From WTFY01 sp965205275 (GTDB lineage: Bacteria > Pseudomonadota > Gammaproteobacteria > UBA4575), in contig OZ242168.1 of assembly GCA_965205275.1 (NCBI GenBank), positions 930,001-994,000 of the forward strand: 64,000 bases of DNA, written 5' to 3'. The translations under genes and the position numbers were made by a program. The notes below the pieces were generated by a model. It had not been told where the DNA came from. It saw only the letters and a program-made list of their open reading frames with translations, and did no database searches. Each line of letters begins with the position of its first letter. Position 1 is the first letter of the stretch. Below, piece after piece: positions 1 to 8,491 of the stretch.

Positions 1-219
1 ATACATCTCTTTCTCGTCATACATGATCCCGTGCGTGCTGTACTCTGGGAAAATGACAAGATCCATTCCAGGTAACCCAACTTTCATACCTTCAATCATG
101 CTTGCAATATTGCGCGCATTGTCAAGGACCTCTGATTTAGTATGCATACGAGGCATTTTGTAATTTACTACAGCAACACCTGCTGTATCTTTACTACTTG
201 ATATATCACCGTGATACAT
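1..219 (-). CDS. amiE: aliphatic amidase, N-terminal part (cut by window edge)
   Basis: The first 73 codons of an aliphatic amidase, which hydrolyses short amides such as acetamide to the acid plus ammonia in the cytoplasm. The N-terminus MYHGDISSS, the segment VAVVNYKMPR and the segment GLPGMDLVIFPEYS closely match the AmiE/formamidase family of the nitrilase superfamily. The Glu of FPEYS is residue 59, the position of the catalytic Glu in Pseudomonas AmiE. The catalytic Lys and Cys lie beyond the left edge. The ATG follows an AGGAGG ribosome site (227-232 on the complement) with 7 nt spacing. The urt-type importer of the same island could supply its substrate, which is an inference. AmiE versus the close relative AmiF cannot be settled from this part. 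Confidence 0.9.
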   Translation of the reverse strand, partial: MYHGDISSSKDTAGVAVVNYKMPRMHTKSEVLDNARNIASMIEGMKVGLPGMDLVIFPEYSTHGIMYDEKEMY

Positions 220-919
220 AACTTACCCTCCTAGTCAATTTATAGTCTTACTTTTCATTTTTAAAATACTGATTATCAATCGACGTGTTAATTGAGAAAT
301 ACAAACTTTTTTAATTAAGATTAATAGCCTACTGCCTATGCTCCCATTCCTAAAATTATACATCGTATTATATGCAGGACATCCTATTATATAGGTAAAT
401 CCGTACAAGAGGGAATTGCATTCGAGTTTCCTGTTTGGAGGGCACATCGATTAGCTCGACAAGCAAATGATTCCAGTTCAGCTTTTGCGTTGCATACAGG
501 CTATGGACCACAGTTCCACCTCGTCGTGCAGCACCCTATAGTGCCCATCCAGCAGGCTTTATTACTCTAATTACTGACATAATGTGCCAAAGCGGAAAGA
601 AATCTCCGCAAGCACTGAAACCCTAGTCCTTCAGCGTCCAGGCCTGATAAGTGCCCGGTCACAATCCGGCACGAGGCCAGACCTGACAGGTACATCCTGA
701 GGTGTGCTGGAAACAGGAGTTTGCTGCTTACTGGACCCAGCAGCGGTATCAGCAAGACCCACGTCGCGATTGCAACTCTATAGCATAAGTGGGCCAATTT
801 GCAGTTGCTGTTAACAACGTCATAACTTGCCCTCTGTTAATATACATGGAAAATCTATTGTCGCTCATTGAAGCCGGATTTGGGAAAAGCATACCATTCC
901 ATTATTATTGCTTGGACTA
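220..919. other. 700-nt intergenic region upstream of amiE
   Basis: No convincing gene. The part next to amiE is AT-rich and carries its ribosome site. A sequence at 265-283 matches the 19-bp Fur consensus at 13 positions by my count on the minus strand, which can happen by chance in AT-rich DNA. Short open frames at 235-447 and 567-797 have no recognisable product or ribosome site. The region ends at the left end of the IS element. Confidence 0.4.
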
Positions 920-1734
920 GGGCGTGTTAACACTAATGGGCACAGTTATGGTATCCTCCAAGGATGGAACTGACCCAAGCCCAATACGAACGCATCGCGC
1001 TACATCTCCCGGTGCAGCGCGGCAACGTCAGCCTTTCGAACCGCCAAGTACTCAACGCCATACTGTATGTCGCCGAACAGGGCTGCAAATGGCGAGGGTT
1101 ACCTACACGGTTTGGCAACTGGCACACCATCTATACCCGAATGAACCGTTGGTCGAAGAACGGAGTGCTCGACCGAGTATTCGAGCATCTGCAGCGAGAA
1201 CAGATCGTGCGCATCAAACTCGAGGCGATGTCGATGGACAGCACTATTGTGAAGGTGCATCCCGATGGGACGGGGGCGCTAAAAAAAACGGCCCCCAATC
1301 CATCGGCCGCTCTCGCGGCGGCTGGACCACCAAGATTCATATGGTTGCCGCAGATGCTCGAACCGCCATCACGTTCTCGCTCTCGCCGGGACAAGCCCAC
1401 GATGCCCCGGAAGGGCGTAAGTTGCTGAATCGCCTTGGTCAGCAGCACGATACTCCCTCACTGATCATGGACCGCGCGTACGAAGGCAACGAGACTCGAC
1501 AACTGGCCTTGGCGCTGGGGTATGAGCCAGTGGTACCGCCATTGCGAACGCGGGTCGAGCCTTGGGAATACGACCGTGAGATGTACAAGCGGCGCAATGA
1601 AATCGAGCGGTTATTCCGTCGATTGAAGGGGTTCCGTCGTGTCTTCTCGCGATTCGAGAAACTCGACGTGGTATTCCTCGGATTCATTGTCTTCGCGCTC
1701 ATCGTCGATGCGTTACGTTAGTGTTAACACGCCC
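920..1734 (+). mobile_element. IS5-family (IS427-group) insertion sequence, apparently intact
   Basis: An 815-bp element bounded by perfect 16-bp inverted repeats, GGGCGTGTTAACACTA at 920-935 and its complement at 1719-1734, flanked by a TA dinucleotide on both sides (918-919 and 1735-1736). The TA duplication, size and two-frame transposase fit the IS427 group of IS5. The ends and both coding frames look undamaged, so the element may be active. Confidence 0.9.
964..1721 (+). CDS. IS5-family transposase made by -1 frameshifting
   Basis: The transposase is read in two frames. The first starts at 964 (MELTQAQYERIALHLP) and runs to 1428 unless shifted. At 1281-1288 eight A residues form an A-AAA-AAA slippery heptamer. 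A -1 slip there joins the second frame, which continues with RSRGGWTTKIH and ends at 1721. The fused protein would be 252 residues. The DDE catalytic residues are visible: Asp in MSMDSTIV, Asp in LIMDRAYEG and Glu in RRNEIERLFRRLK. The N-terminal part matches the DUF4096-type domain of IS427 transposases. Frameshifting is known for this IS group; its use here is inferred from the A tract. Confidence 0.85.
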
Positions 1735-1772
1735 TAGCACGATTACAGCAAACAGGCAACAAAGCTGGAAAT

Positions 1773-1870
1773 GGCTTATTATTGCCTAAGGGAAGAGTCG
1801 GCCATGACTGCAGGCCTGACTCAAACGATCGGGACTTTGGCAAATCTGAGGCACCCAAACATTGCACGTG
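1773..1870 (+). repeat. degenerate ~98-bp repeat, copy 1
   Basis: This stretch aligns by eye with 12018-12113. Shared landmarks in the same order are GGC-TATTAT-GCC, AGGAAGA-TC-GCCATGAC, GACTCAAAC-ATC and ATTGCAC-TG. Identity is roughly two thirds and gaps are needed. No family is recognised. The pair brackets the tubulin-like cluster and may be remains of an older mobile element. Confidence 0.5.
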
Positions 1871-1932
1871 AAACAAGCTTGCGCTTCAGAAGTAAGTCAG
1901 CGAACAGATTAATTTAAACAAAACATTACCAC

Positions 1933-2079
1933 ATGGGCGAAATAATCGATTTCAAAACCAAGGAAACGGAACATAGACACAAACGCATTCAAAAACTTCT
2001 GCAGAAGGCTTTGACCAGCTTGCTTGACGATAAAGATATAGATGAACTCAGGGCATTGACAAGGCGGGAATATCATTAA
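1933..2079 (+). CDS. small hypothetical protein, 48 residues
   Basis: A charged 48-residue frame beginning MGEIIDFKTKETEHRHKR and ending RALTRREYH. The composition (many Lys, Glu, Arg, Asp, with helix-like spacing) is that of a soluble small protein and unlike random AT-rich translation. No ribosome site stands out, and a competing opposite-strand frame covers the same DNA (1909-2166). No family is recognised. Confidence 0.3.
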   Translation: MGEIIDFKTKETEHRHKRIQKLLQKALTSLLDDKDIDELRALTRREYH

Positions 2080-2311
2080 AGCATGCTTGAGCTTTGCAGG
2101 AACCCTAATTAAGTCAATCTTGCCACTGCAATACACTTCAACAACAGGGTCATTTATTTCAATCAACTATGATATGGGTCATTTTCAAAGTTGTTACAAC
2201 CGCTTCATGCCCTGCATTTAAGCTCGCTTTACTCTAGTAAGATCGTCGTACAAATAACAATCACTGCACCGTACAGAATTTTAAACTATCAAGAAACAAA
2301 TTTAGCCATTA

Positions 2312-2653
2312 TTGATTTTCGTGCTTAACTTCGAAGAAAAATATATACCGGACGAAACAGAAAGGCTGAAATATTTGTTAGAACAATATGCGCCGTTGCT
2401 TGCCAGGGATGTAACACCTGTAAACCAGAAAAGCTACCAATTCATTTTGAAGCTACTGGAACAAAAACCGACTCACACTGAGTTGCTGGGAAAAATCGGA
2501 CCCATCTTCGCAACAGCTGATGCAAAGCCTAAACAGCTTATTCTTGCCAATGATGTCGAACGCCTTCTTGGACCGAATCGTTCAGCTGAATATCTAGGCT
2601 TACATGCAGATATCAGTTACATGGTGGTACAGCATCTAAGTAAAAATACATAA
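2312..2653 (+). CDS. hypothetical protein, about 110 residues
   Basis: An unrecognised protein with a mainly helical, charged character (NFEEKYIPDETERLKYLLEQYAPLLARD) and no membrane segment. The start is uncertain: TTG at 2312 or GTG at 2321, neither with a clear ribosome site. It converges on tubulin-like gene A, with 155 nt between the stops; a small hairpin (2702-2725) lies there. Average-looking amino-acid use over more than 110 codons supports a real gene. It shows no motif to suggest a function. Confidence 0.5.
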   Translation: MIFVLNFEEKYIPDETERLKYLLEQYAPLLARDVTPVNQKSYQFILKLLEQKPTHTELLGKIGPIFATADAKPKQLILANDVERLLGPNRSAEYLGLHADISYMVVQHLSKNT

Positions 2654-2808
2654 GGAAAATTTGCCTGTTTGCAGATTATCCAAATTCAAACCAAGAGTCG
2701 ACTCTTTGTACGTGCTCACAAAGAGCCGAATCCAAAGACTGTACCGGCCAAGATATATAGATGAAGCTTGTGCTTAATCTAGCACTATAACTCCATGCTC
2801 AATGCCCA

Positions 2809-4077
2809 CTATTGGCACATCTTTTGTTCTTTTTTATTCAGCTTGCCATACGCAGACTGCGCATTCGCATAACAATCAAGGTCGGTACACGCCAAGCCAG
2901 GCAAAACGATATCGGCATAGGAAGTGAGATGATCAAAGAATTCATGGTTGTCTATCTGAATACTTGAATCTTCTGCGGAAAGAAAGCTGTCTTTTAGCCT
3001 TTGTTCCATCTTTTTATTTATCCGATCAAGACTGATTTCCCTAGGTGCGTGTATGTGTACATCTGCATAATTCGACCGGAAGCTCTTACTCAAACCTGAA
3101 AAATCATCGAGATGATCAATCCACTGCTCAATCACCTTTCGCCATTTGCTTAATGCTTCACCAGGCAGTACCTGTACCCCAGGATGGGTAAATTTTGCTA
3201 AATTGTAAAACATCCATTTTCCAGCTTTATTACTTTCTTCTGCAGCTTGTAATGCACCTGTCAGTTCTGTACCGGAATCCCGAACTGCTAAACGCATAAA
3301 ACAGTCCTGGCAAAACTTGTTAGTGACTTCTTGGCGGAAACGGTCGCGCACTGCCTGTACACCGGTCTCGGTGTAGGACGTAAGCCGCTGCCAGGAATGT
3401 TCAGTATTGACTACAAAAAACCCGCCTGTAAATGGATTGCTTTGATCGTCACCTTGACTTCTGGTCATGCCGTCAAACTCATTCAGACTCGCAAACAAGC
3501 TAGCGGGGGGATCCCCATCTCCGCTATGCGGTAACTGCCCCACACCGAAGACTGGAATTTGTTTTGTTAATTTATCGCTTGCTAAGTGACGTGATAGACC
3601 TGCAGCCATGCCACTCCCTGTACCACCAGCTAAATTAAAACAAACCATCACTCTTGAAGGTAGCTCAGATTGCTCGACGTGATTTGCAAATTCCGTTAAA
3701 GCGGTATCTAGAATACGTGGCTCATCATTGTACGCTTTGGAATATATAGCCTTGGCTTCCGCTCTTGACAGATGCGGTCCTGTTTCAGGCATGTCCAATG
3801 AAATGCACTGAAAGCTAAAGTGTTCTGCAGGAACACCCTGTTCCGCAAGGCGCTGACTTAGACCCGCTGCATAACCTTTTACGCGCATAAGATCATGGTC
3901 ACCGACATCTATTACCAAGGCCGCTACGCGGGCTCGGGGGTCCATTAAGACATCTTCAATCTCACCAGTGCGAAGCAAGCCATCCACATAACCCGCACCA
4001 CTACGCCCAATTCCTACCACACTCACACTATGTGGAACTGGTTCGGAACTTGTAACTTCGGATTTAGTATTTGCCAT
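2809..4077 (-). CDS. tubulin/FtsZ-superfamily protein, paralogue A (short form)
   Basis: A 422-residue member of a divergent tubulin/FtsZ-like family. The N-terminal glycine-rich loop is VVGIGRSGAG (20-29), and the tubulin signature GGTGSG lies at 151-156 within CFNLAGGTGSG; both are the usual GTP-contacting elements. Compared with B it lacks the 39-residue block before the signature (PETG follows directly after SLDM) and the C-terminal Cys/Trp-rich block, ending instead in KLNKKEQKMCQ. I found no remains of the missing end downstream, so this looks like a distinct short form. The ATG follows a GAGGAA ribosome site. It is the last gene of the cluster. GTP binding and polymerisation are expected from the family; the cellular role is unknown. 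Confidence 0.8.
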   Translation of the reverse strand: MANTKSEVTSSEPVPHSVSVVGIGRSGAGYVDGLLRTGEIEDVLMDPRARVAALVIDVGDHDLMRVKGYAAGLSQRLAEQGVPAEHFSFQCISLDMPETGPHLSRAEAKAIYSKAYNDEPRILDTALTEFANHVEQSELPSRVMVCFNLAGGTGSGMAAGLSRHLASDKLTKQIPVFGVGQLPHSGDGDPPASLFASLNEFDGMTRSQGDDQSNPFTGGFFVVNTEHSWQRLTSYTETGVQAVRDRFRQEVTNKFCQDCFMRLAVRDSGTELTGALQAAEESNKAGKWMFYNLAKFTHPGVQVLPGEALSKWRKVIEQWIDHLDDFSGLSKSFRSNYADVHIHAPREISLDRINKKMEQRLKDSFLSAEDSSIQIDNHEFFDHLTSYADIVLPGLACTDLDCYANAQSAYGKLNKKEQKMCQ

Positions 4078-4212
4078 TGTTTATCTTCCTCATTTGTATT
4101 TTCTTTATTAAATTAAAACTTTCCCTAATAAAATTGTGTCCTTGTGATAAATCGATTTGATTCCCAATGAAAACTTTTTATCGAAATTTATTGAATAGCA
4201 GATCAACATCCC

Positions 4213-4632
4213 CTAATGACGCGGTCCCTGATCAGGGCGCAATAACAAACGCTCAACACGCTGTCCTCTCATAACATGACTCTTTAAAATTTCATCAACG
4301 TCTGCTTCGCAGGTGTACGTATACCAAGTACCTTCAGGATAAATTACCAGCGTGGGTCCGATTTCACATCGATTCAAGCAACCCGAGTGGTTAACCCGAA
4401 TACCTTGAAGACCCAGTGCCATTGAGCGCCGACACATATAGTCACATAACTCTTGTGAACCCTTTGCAATACAACTACCGCGTCGATGTGTTGCAGGTCT
4501 TTTGTTAGTACAGCAAAAGATGTGAACCTCATAAAAAAGTTCTTCGCTATAGGGCTGCTTGCTGGAGCCTTGTGTTGCCTCCAAGGATGCATCTAGGGTT
4601 CGATGAGGTGATACGCTACGCCATTCAGCCAC
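4213..4632 (-). CDS. thioredoxin-like [2Fe-2S] ferredoxin
   Basis: A 139-residue protein with the cysteine layout of thioredoxin-fold [2Fe-2S] ferredoxins: Cys in VHIFCCTN, then Cys in RRGSC, and the closing pair GCLNRC about 40 residues later, followed by GPTLVIYPEGTWY. Such ferredoxins transfer single electrons in the cytoplasm, and relatives occur beside CobW/Cbt genes in cobalamin loci. The start is a GTG with no strong ribosome site, and the first ~30 residues have no family match, so the true start may be internal. It lies 135 nt upstream of tubulin-like gene A and 135 nt downstream of the peroxiredoxin gene. Its redox partner is not evident. Confidence 0.8.
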   Translation of the reverse strand: MAEWRSVSPHRTLDASLEATQGSSKQPYSEELFYEVHIFCCTNKRPATHRRGSCIAKGSQELCDYMCRRSMALGLQGIRVNHSGCLNRCEIGPTLVIYPEGTWYTYTCEADVDEILKSHVMRGQRVERLLLRPDQGPRH

Positions 4633-4767
4633 GGTGTTGTTCCATTACTATGTCAACAATCATGAAGTGACAACGTCTTCAATTAACGTGCGCGAACTGT
4701 TCTTGTCTGAAAACATCAGCAATTTTCACCCCGCCATATGCGATAAACAAACTTAACTTAAGTATGC

Positions 4768-5262
4768 TTATACATGTTCAAGTAAAGCATCTGCACTACT
4801 AACTTCACATGAAAGAATACTCTCTTCTACGTTCAATGCTTTCACCACCCCGTCTTCTACTATCATTGAATAACGCTCTGAACGATCCCCCAAACCAAAG
4901 TCAGCAAGGTCCAGGCTAAGTCCTATCGACTTTGCGAATTCGGCCTTAGGGTCGCAGAACATCATTATTTTGTCATCGGCATTGTGTTCTTGTGCCCATG
5001 CTTGCATCACGAACGGGTCGTTCGCAGATATGCATGCGATGGTGTCAACACCCTTTGCAGCCAGTTGATCTGCATGATTTGCAAATCCTGGCAAGTGCTG
5101 TTCTGAGCAAACAGGTGTGTAGGCACCTGGCAGTCCAAATACAGCTACCGTTTTTCCTGTAAAGATTTCTTCACTAGTACAGTCACGAACATCAAGAGGT
5201 GAGTCTGGACCCATCCACTTGAATGTAGCTGATGGAATCCGGTCACCTATTTTAATTGCCAT
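4768..5262 (-). CDS. peroxiredoxin, Prx5 type
   Basis: A 164-residue thiol peroxidase that reduces hydrogen peroxide and alkyl hydroperoxides. The peroxidatic Cys lies in PGAYTPVCSEQHLPGF (Cys52). The tail carries ESILSCEVSSADALL, with a possible resolving Cys close to the C-terminus. Length and the start MAIKIGDRIPSATFK are typical of bacterial Prx5/AhpE-like enzymes that use glutathione or glutaredoxin. The ATG is preceded by GGAGG. It sits between cbtB and the ferredoxin gene on the same strand. A protective role for metal or thiol chemistry in this cluster is inferred. Confidence 0.9.
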   Translation of the reverse strand: MAIKIGDRIPSATFKWMGPDSPLDVRDCTSEEIFTGKTVAVFGLPGAYTPVCSEQHLPGFANHADQLAAKGVDTIACISANDPFVMQAWAQEHNADDKIMMFCDPKAEFAKSIGLSLDLADFGLGDRSERYSMIVEDGVVKALNVEESILSCEVSSADALLEHV

Positions 5263-5391
5263 AATTGCCTCCTTTCACACTCACCTGAGCACAAAACCCG
5301 CCGGGCACTGGCAAGTTAACAAACCTGCTATTGCAACCTGCCAGTAGCCAAAAACACCCTAGCAAAGGTTCCCACTACCTATGCAGTAGAT

Positions 5392-5589
5392 TTAGTGGCA
5401 AGGGAATGAAAGCACATGGCGAACATCATGAGCTGCATTGTGAATGACTTCAGGTCCCGCAAAGCCCACTGCAGATATGATAAACACACCGGTAAGAATG
5501 GCTGCTGAAACGGCATACACCATAGCCCAAGGTATGGCTCCAGTTTGAATCGAAGCCAATTGACTCGTTGCTTCTCTAGCTACACTCAT
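5392..5589 (-). CDS. cbtB: CbtB-type cobalt transporter subunit
   Basis: A 65-residue protein starting MSVAREATS, with one membrane segment (PWAMVYAVSAAILTGVFIIS) and the C-terminal His/Cys tail HNAAHDVRHVLSFPCH typical of CbtB. CbtB is a predicted small subunit of a cobalt uptake system, usually encoded next to CbtA and under cobalamin control. The start at 5589 is chosen because AGGAG precedes it; an upstream in-frame start would add 11 residues. No cbtA is present in the window, which is odd. The gene follows the CobW gene with an 89-nt gap. Confidence 0.85.
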   Translation of the reverse strand: MSVAREATSQLASIQTGAIPWAMVYAVSAAILTGVFIISAVGFAGPEVIHNAAHDVRHVLSFPCH

Positions 5590-5678
5590 TTTTATTTCTC
5601 CTATACTGTTTAGTCTAACCAATTATTGTTTTTACTTTGATTAACAATTTGACTTACATGTTGTTCTGGTTCAATCAT

Positions 5679-6671
5679 TCAGTTCCCTGGCACCACACAA
5701 GCTGCAAAGCCTTCAGCGAACTCCTCCCGGTCAAGATTTTTACCAATCATTACGTATTCGGTAAATTTTTCTTCACCAGGTTTCCAGGGCCGTTCAGGCT
5801 GCATCGAAGTCAACATGCGTACACTTTGAAACACTACGCGTTCCTTAAAGCCTAGCGCGTTAAAGATTCCCTTTGTGCGATACATGTCTTCGCCACGCTC
5901 AAGAAGCATTTCGTTCAACCAAATCATGAATCGATTCATGTCGATGGGTCGTTCCTCGCGTAACACGAAGGTTCCCACAGACTGATCATGCTCATGCTCG
6001 AGGTTATCCAGAAATGTCGGATCCACTTCTAACTTTGCTCCCAGTTCAAAAGCACCTACTCCGATCACTTTTTCAAGATCGATGTTGCTGTTTTCGGTGT
6101 GGTAGATTTTCGCAAAGGAATTAGATCTTCGTATCACGCGTTCGACTTCTTTCAGCTGCGCACTGGAAACGAGATCAGTTTTATTTAACAGGATGATATC
6201 CGCAAACGCGATCTGCTCTTGTGCCTCTTCACTTTGTGCAAGGTTTTGCTCAAGGTTGACGGCATCCGCCAAGGCAATGAATGAGTCGAGTCGTGTCTTT
6301 GAAGTTAGCTTGTCTTCGAGAAAGAATGTGGAAGCAACCGGTGCTGGATCTGCCAAACCCGTGGTTTCAATTAAAATTGCGTCAAGCTCGGAACGCTGTT
6401 GCAATTTCTCGAGTGTGTCAATCAAGTCTCCACGCACGGTACAACACAAGCACCCGTTGTTAAATTCCACCAATTCTTCCTGGCCATCTTGTATAATCAA
6501 CTGACCATCGATACTGATTTCACCAAATTCGTTGACAATAACCGCAATCTTGCGGCCATGCTGCCCGGAGAGGATCCGATTTATAAGTGTGGTCTTTCCT
6601 GAACCCAGGAATCCAGTTACCACGGTAACCGGTACACGCTCATCCGTTTGCGTTACAACCTCACTCATCAT
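5679..6671 (-). CDS. CobW/P47K-family metal-binding GTPase
   Basis: A 330-residue G3E-family GTPase. The Walker A motif GFLGSGKT is at about 20-27, the metal-binding CxCC motif (GCLCCTVRGDL) at 74-77, NKTDL serves as the guanine-specificity motif, and a CobW C-terminal domain follows (GTFVLREERPIDMNRFMIWLNEM). Such proteins insert or deliver Co, Zn or Fe to target enzymes, for example in cobalamin synthesis or as nitrile hydratase activators. It starts 34 nt after the stop of tubulin-like gene B, so the two are probably co-transcribed. The next gene is cbtB, which points to cobalt. MM at the start leaves a one-codon ambiguity. Confidence 0.92.
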   Translation of the reverse strand: MMSEVVTQTDERVPVTVVTGFLGSGKTTLINRILSGQHGRKIAVIVNEFGEISIDGQLIIQDGQEELVEFNNGCLCCTVRGDLIDTLEKLQQRSELDAILIETTGLADPAPVASTFFLEDKLTSKTRLDSFIALADAVNLEQNLAQSEEAQEQIAFADIILLNKTDLVSSAQLKEVERVIRRSNSFAKIYHTENSNIDLEKVIGVGAFELGAKLEVDPTFLDNLEHEHDQSVGTFVLREERPIDMNRFMIWLNEMLLERGEDMYRTKGIFNALGFKERVVFQSVRMLTSMQPERPWKPGEEKFTEYVMIGKNLDREEFAEGFAACVVPGN

Positions 6672-6705
6672 CGAAATCCTCGCCGTTCATTTTTGCTAAC
6701 AGCAG

Positions 6706-8376
6706 TTATGGTGTTGGTACCACCGTCTTTGTCATCATGTCAATACCTTCTGCAAGAATCGATGTGCGATTCTCAGGCGGCAGTGTATCACCACGCATTT
6801 GATCGTATGGAACCACTACCCAACAAGCACAACCCCACAAACACTCACCTGCCATGCCGTTGAAGCGAATAGCCGGTTCAGACATCATCACACCCAAGTC
6901 AAGCAGCCATGAGTGAAGCAGTAGCTTACCTTCCCAGTCATGCGTATCGTAGGCATCGCGCGACTTCCAGAAGATATCCAGATCGGTTTTTGCCATACCC
7001 GGCAAAATGATGTCCGCATAAGAGGTCAAGTGGTCGAAGAATTCGTGATTGGTAATTTGAATCGTTGAATCCTCACCAGAAACCAGGAAGTTCGACTCAA
7101 GCTTAGCCTTGAGGCTGGCATCAAGTTCGTCAAAGCCGATTTCGCGTGGTGCATGTACATGCACTTCCGCATAGTCGGTTCTGAAATCCTTGCTGACACC
7201 TGAGTAATCATCAATATGATCAACCCACTCCCTCATCACTTTGCGCCACTTGCTAATGGCCTCACCTGGCAGTACCTGTACACCCGGATGAGTAAACTTG
7301 GACAGGTTAAACAATGTCCAGTTGCGGGACTTGCCACTGACCGTTTCATGGGGCGCTCCGGTAAATCCCGCAGGCCGCAATGCACGAAACAATAATTTGC
7401 CATCCTCTTTGCAAGCAAAACGCATGAATGAATCCTGGGCAAATTTGTTGGTGACCTCGTTGGCAATTCGATGCCGTACCTCAGGATTTATGTTGCGGTT
7501 TCGATCGTCATTTTGGGTATAGGATGACAATCGCTGGAACGAGTGCTCGGTATTCACGGCCATGAAGCCACCGGTAAATGGGCTCTTATAAAGATCACCC
7601 CACACGGCACACACCCCCGCGTTCTTGTCATCGTCAAGCATGCAATCGATTTCATTTAGGGTCGGGAAAATTGCCGGATTGATCGCCTCACCGTCACCAC
7701 TATTGGGAAGCTGTCCGACACCTACGACGGGAATACGCCGACCGAGCTTAACCGACGACAAATGACGGGTAAGATCGACCATGATTCCGCTACCGGTACC
7801 ACCATTGAGGCTGAAACAAGACAGCACGATGGAGGGTAGTTGCGCCTTTTCAATATGGTCCACAAACCTTTGTAATGCCTTTTCCATCGGGCGGTCACCA
7901 TCGTAATAAGCCTTGGCGTAGATCGCCTTAGCTACAGCACGTGGGATATGATCACCAGTTTCAGGCATCTTCAAGTTTGAAGGCAGCCATGGCTCATAAT
8001 TAGGGTTCCAATAATATCTTGGATACTCTAGCTTTAGGAACTCACGCATTCTTCTCAAAGAGTTAAACAGGTCATCACGTTCCGGAACTTCCAAGTTAAC
8101 CGCTTCAAACTGGAAACGCTCCTCAGGAATACCACGCTCTCTTAGCCGCTCACACAAACCAGCTGCATAATCCTTTGCTTGCAGCATGTCGTCTTCACCA
8201 ATATCGACAACCAATGCCGCAACTGTTGCGCGTGGGTCTTCCAAAATATCTTCGATTTCACCTGTGCGTAACATGCCATCCACATAGCCAGCACCGGTTC
8301 GACCTATGCCGACCACGTGTATGCAATGTGGCGCCTGTTCGCCGGTTGCACTGTGATACATTGATTTTTGTGCCAT
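6706..8376 (-). CDS. tubulin/FtsZ-superfamily protein, paralogue B (full form)
   Basis: A 556-residue protein. The N-terminal loop VVGIGRTGAG is at 21-30 and the tubulin signature NGGTGSG at 191-197. Two blocks are identical in paralogue C: residues 96-134 (from EVPERDDLFNS to NYEPWLPSN) and 500-526 (EPAIRFNGMAGECLWGCACW, then VVVPYDQ). The middle region resembles paralogue A (FTHPGVQVLPGEA.SKWRKV, HVHAPREI, FFDHLTSYADI). The ATG at 8376 is chosen because AGGAGG precedes it by 7 nt. Its length exceeds that of FtsZ, and no membrane segment is visible. It is probably a GTP-binding polymer-forming protein. The Cys-rich C-terminal motif could bind metal or an Fe-S cluster, which is an inference. 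Confidence 0.82.
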   Translation of the reverse strand: MAQKSMYHSATGEQAPHCIHVVGIGRTGAGYVDGMLRTGEIEDILEDPRATVAALVVDIGEDDMLQAKDYAAGLCERLRERGIPEERFQFEAVNLEVPERDDLFNSLRRMREFLKLEYPRYYWNPNYEPWLPSNLKMPETGDHIPRAVAKAIYAKAYYDGDRPMEKALQRFVDHIEKAQLPSIVLSCFSLNGGTGSGIMVDLTRHLSSVKLGRRIPVVGVGQLPNSGDGEAINPAIFPTLNEIDCMLDDDKNAGVCAVWGDLYKSPFTGGFMAVNTEHSFQRLSSYTQNDDRNRNINPEVRHRIANEVTNKFAQDSFMRFACKEDGKLLFRALRPAGFTGAPHETVSGKSRNWTLFNLSKFTHPGVQVLPGEAISKWRKVMREWVDHIDDYSGVSKDFRTDYAEVHVHAPREIGFDELDASLKAKLESNFLVSGEDSTIQITNHEFFDHLTSYADIILPGMAKTDLDIFWKSRDAYDTHDWEGKLLLHSWLLDLGVMMSEPAIRFNGMAGECLWGCACWVVVPYDQMRGDTLPPENRTSILAEGIDMMTKTVVPTP

Positions 8377-8491
8377 TACCAATCCTCCTATACTTCTTCT
8401 AGTTAGTTATGTTATTTGTACTTATTTTAGAATAAGTAACTTGCCTAAAGCTATTGAAGACCGTTTTACTGGCAGCTGAAAGTATTCTTAC

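Noticed and set aside
265..283. Fur-box-like sequence upstream of amiE
   Set aside because: 13 of 19 matches in AT-rich DNA without other evidence; noted only in the intergenic entry.
235..447. 70-codon minus-strand frame upstream of amiE
   Set aside because: It has no ribosome site or domain-like sequence and lies in AT-rich regulatory DNA.
567..797. 76-codon minus-strand frame
   Set aside because: Its composition is unlike a folded protein, there is no start signal, and no neighbour supports it.
1909..2166. 85-codon minus-strand frame opposite the 48-codon gene
   Set aside because: Residue use (many Phe, Ile, Cys, Val) looks like the reverse of a charged gene, and there is no ribosome site.
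2702..2725. hairpin CTCTTTGT/ACAAAGAG between convergent genes
   Set aside because: The stem is only 8 bp and has no U tract, so I did not call a terminator.
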